Below the pieces are notes generated by a model that was not told where the DNA came from, made no database searches, and worked only from the letters and a program-made list of their open reading frames with translations. DNA of 64,000 nt from Pedobacter nutrimenti. GTDB taxonomy: Bacteria; Bacteroidota; Bacteroidia; Sphingobacteriales; Sphingobacteriaceae. The position numbers and the translations under genes are program-made. Below, in pieces: positions 59,496-64,000 of this stretch; the first letter of the stretch is position 1, and each line of letters starts with the position of its first letter. The stretch lies in the NCBI RefSeq assembly GCF_003208655.1, contig NZ_QKLU01000006.1:285021-349020 (forward strand). The letters run 5' to 3'.

Positions 59496-60395
59496 CTAAA
59501 GTGATTTCTTGAGCTGTTCGTATTTGTTAATATTTGCCGGATCAATTTCTACCAGCAAATTGTAAGCCGTCATTTTGTCGGAGGTATTTGCCAGAGAGAA
59601 TACATTGCTGATCTCTTCGCCCTTGCTGGCAAAGTAGACATTTGGAAAAATAGAACCCAATTTTTGTTTGTCCATTTGCTGTAAGTCTGGTAAAAAAGCA
59701 AGGATATTTTTAATGGCTTTTGTTTGATCGTCTTGTAATATATCCAGGCCATTTCTGTGGTAATTATAAATGAAGGTCCTCAGGGGCTCAAAACTTTTGT
59801 TCAGCAGATTCTCATTAAGCCAATACCTGTTTCGCAAGCCATCAAAAGCTTTCCAGCCCGTATTCCCTGCATTTTGGGCCAGGTTTAAAATGTTCTGTGC
59901 TTTAATGTAAAAAGGAGTGCCGCCCATTTTGCTGAAACTGTCTTTATCCAAACCAATAATGGTAAAGGCATAGTAAGAAAGTAATGAGCCAATATTTGAG
60001 AGAAAAGTCTGATCCGAGAAATCTACAGGTTGTCCTTCATTGTAGTTAAAATCAAAGTCCTTGTCGCTCATGTTCAAAAGAGTACTGTTGTAAGATGATC
60101 CGAACACAGCTCTTCTTGATTGGATCTGTGCTTCTGCTTTATAGGAAGAACCCCCATCCCAGTTGGTGATGGTGATTACAAAATTGCAGTCAATCCTTTC
60201 TGGCTGCAAATAGGTTTCATTTGTCCATTTGTTGTTGTTCAGAAAGTCTCTTATGGTTGTTTGAAGCAGTTCCAGGTTTCTTTTATTGATGTTAGGGACC
60301 GTAGGGGCCAGCATTTGAACCTTTGCATTCAGTTCTTGTGCGCCGGCTTTAAAAAAGGCAGTGGAAAGGAGGGCGATAATCAGAAGTTTTTTCAT
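59496..60395 (-). CDS. porD: Type IX secretion protein PorD (DUF4835)
   Basis: A 299-residue secreted protein with signal peptide ending FKAGAQ and the DUF4835 pattern throughout: ELNAKVQMLAPTVPNINKRNLELL, TNETYLQPERIDCNFVITI, SRRAVFGSSYNSTLLNMSDKDFDFNY and NENLLNKSFEPLRTFIYNYHRNGLD. This family is annotated as PorD and is conserved beside coaBC in Bacteroidota; it is linked to the T9SS but its exact job is uncertain. It follows coaBC by about 90 bases. Confidence 0.92.
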   Translation of the reverse strand: MKKLLIIALLSTAFFKAGAQELNAKVQMLAPTVPNINKRNLELLQTTIRDFLNNNKWTNETYLQPERIDCNFVITITNWDGGSSYKAEAQIQSRRAVFGSSYNSTLLNMSDKDFDFNYNEGQPVDFSDQTFLSNIGSLLSYYAFTIIGLDKDSFSKMGGTPFYIKAQNILNLAQNAGNTGWKAFDGLRNRYWLNENLLNKSFEPLRTFIYNYHRNGLDILQDDQTKAIKNILAFLPDLQQMDKQKLGSIFPNVYFASKGEEISNVFSLANTSDKMTAYNLLVEIDPANINKYEQLKKSL

Positions 60396-60487
60396 CTGTT
60401 TGTATTTAACTTTTTTTTATCAGATGGGGTTTTGATGATGTTTCAACAGCACCCTATTTGTTGCGATGAATATAAAGCCTGTCCGAT

Positions 60488-61687
60488 TTATTTACCAATA
60501 AGCTTTAATATTTCATTGCTGATGTCCTTTGCAACTTCCTGTTTAGATTTTACTTCAAAAACAGTTTGCTCAAAAGACTTATTAAAGATAGTTATTTTAT
60601 TGGTATCTGTTTGAAATCCGGCACCTTTATCATTTAGTGAATTCAGGACAATCAGATCAAGGTTCTTTTTTAGCAATTTTGCTTTGGCATGCTCTTCTTC
60701 GTGTTCTGTCTCCAGTGCGAAACCGACCAGGATCTGGCCCGCCTTTTTCTCTTTACCCAGTGTCGCTAAAATATCTGTTGTCTTTTTTAGTTCAATAGAA
60801 AGGTCATTGTCTTTCTTTTTTATTTTCTGACTGGCTACATGTACAGGCGTATAATCGGCAACGGCAGCACTCATAACAACAATGTCAGAGGTTGAAAAAT
60901 GCAATTGGCAGGCTTTGAGCATTTCGGCTGCACTGACCACATCAATTCTTTCCACCGGATAATTGTTGTGTTGGGTTGTCGGACCGCTAACCAGCGTGAC
61001 TTCTGCACCGAGTGAAGAAAACTCATCTGCTATCGCAAAGCCCATTTTTCCTGAAGAATGATTTCCGATGAAACGGACAGGATCTATGGCTTCATAAGTA
61101 GGCCCGGCAGTGACTAAAACCTTTTTACCCTTTAAAGGGAGTTTTTTTTTTATTTGTTGGGTTAAAAATTCGGTAATCTCTTCAGGTTCCGCCATTCTTC
61201 CCTCACCGTGAAGTCCGCTCGCGAGTTCTCCACTATTTGGCGGTATGATGATATTTCCTGCGGCCTTTAGTTTTTGGATATTGGATTGGGTACTTGAATG
61301 TTTCCACATGTCCAAGTCCATAGCAGGGGCAAGTAAAACAGGGCATTTGGCAGATAAATAAACTGCAGACAATAAATTATCACATAAGCCATTGGCCATT
61401 TTGGCAATGGTATTTGCACTTGCAGGCGCAATGAGTACATAATCTGCCCAGAGCCCGAGCTCTACGTGATTGTTCCATACGCCAGTGTCTTCAGAAAAGT
61501 ACTGGGTATATACGGGGTTTTTAGATAGAGTGGAAAGGGTTAGCGGTGTAATGAAATTTGCTGCCCCCGAGGTGAGTATGACCTTGACGTTTGCGCCTGA
61601 TTTGACTAAAAGACGAACAAGTGTCGCAGCTTTATAAGCTGCAATACTGCCGCAAACGCCAAGGATGATGTTTTTATTTTTTAGCAT
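60488..61687 (-). CDS. coaBC: CoaBC bifunctional coenzyme A biosynthesis protein
   Basis: A 399-residue fusion of phosphopantothenoylcysteine decarboxylase (CoaC, N-terminal flavoprotein) and phosphopantothenate-cysteine ligase (CoaB). The CoaC part shows GVCGSIAAYKAATLVRLL, NHVELGLWADYVLIAPASANT with the active His, and PAMDLDMW. The CoaB part shows GPTYEAIDPVRFIGNHSSGKMG, VMSAAVADYTP and VGFALETEHEE. It makes 4'-phosphopantetheine for CoA. Normal length. Gene order bamD-rpoZ-coaBC-porD is the common Bacteroidota arrangement. Confidence 0.96.
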   Translation of the reverse strand: MLKNKNIILGVCGSIAAYKAATLVRLLVKSGANVKVILTSGAANFITPLTLSTLSKNPVYTQYFSEDTGVWNNHVELGLWADYVLIAPASANTIAKMANGLCDNLLSAVYLSAKCPVLLAPAMDLDMWKHSSTQSNIQKLKAAGNIIIPPNSGELASGLHGEGRMAEPEEITEFLTQQIKKKLPLKGKKVLVTAGPTYEAIDPVRFIGNHSSGKMGFAIADEFSSLGAEVTLVSGPTTQHNNYPVERIDVVSAAEMLKACQLHFSTSDIVVMSAAVADYTPVHVASQKIKKKDNDLSIELKKTTDILATLGKEKKAGQILVGFALETEHEEEHAKAKLLKKNLDLIVLNSLNDKGAGFQTDTNKITIFNKSFEQTVFEVKSKQEVAKDISNEILKLIGK

Positions 61688-61734
61688 GGTCTATTAATGC
61701 AAGCGATTATGCAAGCTAATCCCTATGCTGTTAA

Positions 61735-62061
61735 TTATTGTTGTTCTTTAGCCGGATTTCTGTGGTATACTTTTTCATTCAGAAATTCATCGATTGAAAT
61801 CAAAGTAGGCTTAGGTAAACGCTCATAATGCTTACTGATTTCAATTTGCTCTCTGTTTTCAAAGATTTCTTCCAGGTTGTCATTAGATGAAGCAAATTCA
61901 GCTAATTTACCATGAAGTTCTTCTTTCATGTTGTTGGAAATCTGATTGGCCCTTTTGGCAATAATGACTAAAGACTCATATATATTTCCGGTGCTTCTGT
62001 CCAAATCATTTACATTTCTAGTCACCGTTGTATTCGGTACAGCTGGTTTATTAGTATTCAT
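61735..62061 (-). CDS. rpoZ: RNA polymerase omega subunit, Bacteroidota type
   Basis: A 108-residue omega subunit. DLDRSTGNIYESLVIIAKRANQIS is the diverged Bacteroidota form of the RpoZ core (E. coli has ...NRFxLVLxAARRARQL), and the tail is longer than in Proteobacteria. It stabilises the beta' subunit. The ATG overlaps the bamD stop by one base, so it is translationally coupled to bamD. Confidence 0.92.
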   Translation of the reverse strand: MNTNKPAVPNTTVTRNVNDLDRSTGNIYESLVIIAKRANQISNNMKEELHGKLAEFASSNDNLEEIFENREQIEISKHYERLPKPTLISIDEFLNEKVYHRNPAKEQQ

Positions 62062-62993
62062 TATTTGATGGGTTTTTTAATCGTGTTTGTATTAGAGGTA
62101 TCTTTTCTTCCCTCTTTTTCAAGTGTTGCTTTATATTTTGCGAATTGTTGTTCCTGCAGGCTGATTAAACTTTTTGCCCTTACTATGCCGGACTCACTAT
62201 CGCTTTTTAAATCCTTAACCTGTTTAACAAATTTACTGTCAGGATGGGAGTCCAGAAATTCATTGGCGTAACCAATTGCTTCATTGAACCTGTCTTCCTG
62301 ACGATATTCTAAACTGTTTTTTGCATAAAGATACTGCGATTTTACAATCAGCATATCCATTTCCTCTGCATATTTAATGTCTGGAAAGTCGATTTGTGCA
62401 TTTTTTAATGCAATTACGGCTGCCTTGTAATTACTAATGTCATAGCCTCCCATTTCATAATACATTTTAGCACCTTCAAAAGCCTTTTTTTCCAGTTTTG
62501 CTCTCAAATCGGTTATGTATTGACTTGCCTGTGCTACCCGTTCACTTTTTGGATAAAGGTTAATAAACAGTTGAAGTGCATCAATGGCTTTATAAGTGTT
62601 TTCCTGATCCAGTGGGTACTCAGGAGAATCCAGATAGTAGCAGTAAGCACCCATGTATCTGCATTCTTCAGCATATTTACTCGTTGGATAGGTATCTGCG
62701 AAATACTTAAACTGGAATCTTGCAGTGGTATAATCCTTTAAATAATATAAAGTAAGCGCGTAATGGTAGTTTAGCTCTTCGGCACCTTCTCTTCCCCTGT
62801 ATTTCTGGGAAAGGTCTTCAAACAGGATGAGCGCTTTTGAATAATCCTTTTTATTGTAGAGCCTCATGGCCTCCTGGTATTTTTTGGCTACATCATTACT
62901 CAGTCTGATTTTTTCAAAACGACTTTTACAGCCAGCAATACTCAGTGCTATAACAGTGAAACTTAATATAAATACGTGTTTAATTTTAAACAT
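62061..62993 (-). CDS. bamD: BamD, outer-membrane protein assembly lipoprotein
   Basis: A 310-residue lipoprotein with lipobox SIAGC (Cys22). The rest is made of TPR-like helical repeats: YQEAMRLYNKKDYSKALILFEDLSQKY, NYHYALTLYYLKDYTTARFQFKYFADTYPTSKYAEECRYM, PKSERVAQASQYITDLRAKLEKK and the later SHPDSKFVKQVKDL. BamD is the essential partner of BamA in beta-barrel insertion. First gene of the operon; its promoter is at 62998-63027. Confidence 0.94.
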   Translation of the reverse strand: MFKIKHVFILSFTVIALSIAGCKSRFEKIRLSNDVAKKYQEAMRLYNKKDYSKALILFEDLSQKYRGREGAEELNYHYALTLYYLKDYTTARFQFKYFADTYPTSKYAEECRYMGAYCYYLDSPEYPLDQENTYKAIDALQLFINLYPKSERVAQASQYITDLRAKLEKKAFEGAKMYYEMGGYDISNYKAAVIALKNAQIDFPDIKYAEEMDMLIVKSQYLYAKNSLEYRQEDRFNEAIGYANEFLDSHPDSKFVKQVKDLKSDSESGIVRAKSLISLQEQQFAKYKATLEKEGRKDTSNTNTIKKPIK

Positions 62994-62997
62994 TCTG

Positions 62998-63027
62998 CAA
63001 AGATAAGTTAATAATACGATAACGTCA
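62998..63027 (-). promoter_or_regulatory. bamD promoter, possibly giving a leaderless mRNA
   Basis: On the minus strand TTG (63027-63025), 19 bases, then TATCTTTG (63005-62998), an exact Bacteroidota TAnnTTTG box. The box ends only 4 bases before the ATG at 62993, so the transcript would start at or next to the start codon. Confidence 0.65.
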
Positions 63028-63463
63028 ATTAAAAATAATTGCTGCTAAGCTATATAAAGGCTTTGATCCTTTCAAGACCTTAACATTATTTAACAAATTT
63101 TATGGAATGTGGCCAGGGAGACCGGCTTCAATATGATGTGGTGTTTTGTTTAAAAAAGCTGTATTTAGGCTGCTTTAATTTCCAGAAAGGCTCCCGGTGT
63201 AAAAAGGAATGGATAGAGGGGTATTTATGTAGTATTATATATAGCTATTCATTTGGTACAATATAATAGACCAGGAGTGGTGTGAATGTTATAGAACAAT
63301 TGGGCAGATCTGGTTTTGTGTTAAAAAGCCAGGTTTTTCAGGACTGCGGGTTTTACCGTTATAGGTATATATAATAGGTATGTCAGGTTTGGTTATGATA
63401 TAAACAACAAAAAGATGTTTTTGAAGGTATCTCGCTGTCGTTAATTTTTTGATTTGATCAGGT

Positions 63464-63540
63464 TCTTGTGAGCTTATTGGCTTCAATACGTGCAATTCTG
63501 GCATTTGGGTTTGTTGGGTAGTGGGTGAGTAAAAGTTTTT
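63464..63540 (-). pseudogene. Possible C-terminal remnant of an M48-like peptidase
   Basis: The minus-strand frame between two stop codons reads KLLTHYPTNPNARIARIEAN and then KLTRT. It resembles the Ser/Thr-His-Pro...RIxxIE end of M48 metallopeptidases. It has no start codon and no upstream open frame, so at best it is a decayed fragment. Weak call. Confidence 0.25.
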
Positions 63541-63594
63541 ATGGTTGTAATTTAGGGAGTTAGGTATTGTTTTAAAAATAGATGTTGTAAAAGC

Positions 63595-63626
63595 TTTGCA
63601 GGGGATATAATTTTTTCTACTTTTGC
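63595..63626 (+). promoter_or_regulatory. Consensus promoter P1 at the right end
   Basis: TTTG (63595-63598), 19 bases, then TACTTTTGC (63618-63626): a full match to TTTG-N19-TAnnTTTG. The predicted transcript starts near CCCGCTT (63629-63635), which can pair with AAGCGGG (63681-63687). Confidence 0.72.
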
Positions 63627-63760
63627 ATCCCGCTTCGGAAGGAAGGGGACACTAGAGAGGAATTGGGGAGAAGGATTGAAAAGCGGGTTTAAGGTAATGT
63701 TGATGAGATTTGAGGGATTTAGGTTCTGAGAAAATAAAAAGCAAAAAAGATTAAAATTAA

Positions 63761-63792
63761 TTTGCGAATAACATTAAGATTACTACCTTTGC
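63761..63792 (+). promoter_or_regulatory. Consensus promoter P2 at the right end
   Basis: TTTG (63761-63764), 19 bases, then TACCTTTGC (63784-63792): a perfect TTTG-N19-TAnnTTTG match. This is the form seen upstream of rRNA operons in Bacteroidota. Confidence 0.78.
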
Positions 63793-63796
63793 AGTC

Positions 63797-64000
63797 CCAA
63801 ACAAAAGGGGGTGATTTACAAACGGAGTTTGTAAACGGAATAAAAAAGATTGAAAGGATTGAATTTGAGTAAAGGGATCTGGAACATAAACGACCAGACC
63901 TGTTTAGGAGAAGGAAACCAGAAGATATATAGGCTACCGTGAGGCCCAGCCGATAAGTTCATTAAAGAGATGTCATTTACAAGCGTAGCGAGGTATCGAA
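63797..64000 (+). ncRNA. Structured leader, possible rRNA operon 5' region
   Basis: Non-coding sequence downstream of P2. It begins with a perfect hairpin, TTTACAAAC (63815-63823) with GTTTGTAAA (63827-63835), followed by TCTGG...CCAGA pairing around 63885-63905. There is no mature 16S start before the edge, and no tRNA cloverleaf is seen. A long rrn leader is the likeliest reading; another stable RNA is possible. Confidence 0.35.

Larger units (their letters stand above)
62994..64000. other. 1 kb gene-free right end with outward promoters
   Basis: No complete gene. It begins with the bamD promoter, then about 400 bases of AT-rich DNA, a 25-codon remnant (63464-63540, minus strand), and two consecutive strong promoters pointing right. 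The transcript from the second runs off the window, so the next gene, probably an RNA, starts outside. Confidence 0.7.

Noticed and set aside
63289..63504. 71-codon minus-strand frame
   Set aside because: AT-rich, no family, overlaps the possible M48 remnant in another frame; not supported as a gene.
63629..63687. tRNA gene suggested by CCCGCTT pairing with AAGCGGG
   Set aside because: The 7-base pairing resembles an acceptor stem, but the total is 59 bases and no T-loop or anticodon arm is present.

Overview
The window is chromosomal DNA of a Bacteroidota bacterium, most likely Sphingobacteriaceae and Pedobacter-like. Evidence: type IX secretion genes (PorP/SprF partner, PorD, a gliding-type C-terminal sorting domain), a FecI-like sigma / FecR / STN-TonB receptor / DUF4249 cassette, a Bacteroidota-type RNA polymerase omega subunit, and promoters of the form TTTG-N19-TAnnTTTG. 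The genus is inferred from gene content and style; no 16S sequence is visible. About 51 protein genes are supported, most by clear family motifs.

Layout. 1-5.3 kb: the 3' part of an alpha-2-macroglobulin gene, a small secreted protein, a Dabb protein, a MocR-type regulator, a GNAT and a DinB-like protein. 5.3-6.4 kb: a gene-free stretch with a perfect hairpin, an inverted repeat, REP-like fragments and a 17-bp minisatellite. 6.4-12.5 kb: a 1731-residue secreted PHP-domain protein with its PorP/SprF-type partner. 12.6-15.5 kb: an S41 peptidase, an AraC regulator and a START-domain protein.

15.7-30.9 kb is one large same-strand block. Cluster 1 (adaptor, TolC, ATPase, two permeases) is preceded by a good sigma-54 promoter and followed by an NtrC-type regulator and its kinase. 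Cluster 2 (TolC, adaptor, ATPase, MacB permease) is followed by a LytS/LytTR pair. Between the TolC and adaptor genes of cluster 2 lies a 105-bp tandem duplication; each copy carries an intact 25-codon mini-ORF whose leader resembles the leader of the adaptor gene. This is the most novel-looking feature of the window.

31-40 kb: a radical SAM protein without an ATG start, SRPBCC, AmtB plus a beta-barrel porin, a TlpA-like thioredoxin, a YkuK-like RNase H fold protein, DUF3943, a small basic protein, and a DEFD-box helicase coupled to a half-length DUF1456 protein. 40-48.4 kb: sigma/anti-sigma/TonB signalling and a second outer-membrane receptor. 48.4-55.2 kb: EttA, ClpC, a PA0069-type radical SAM and a carboxypeptidase-regulatory-domain protein.

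55.2-63 kb, minus strand: bamD-rpoZ-coaBC-porD ... recN, with a BlaI/M56 sensor pair between porD and recN. The M56 protein has a long 23-residue tandem repeat, and two identical palindromic operators overlap the blaI promoter. The last 1 kb has no gene. It carries two strong promoters pointing off the right edge, probably for an rRNA operon or another structured RNA.
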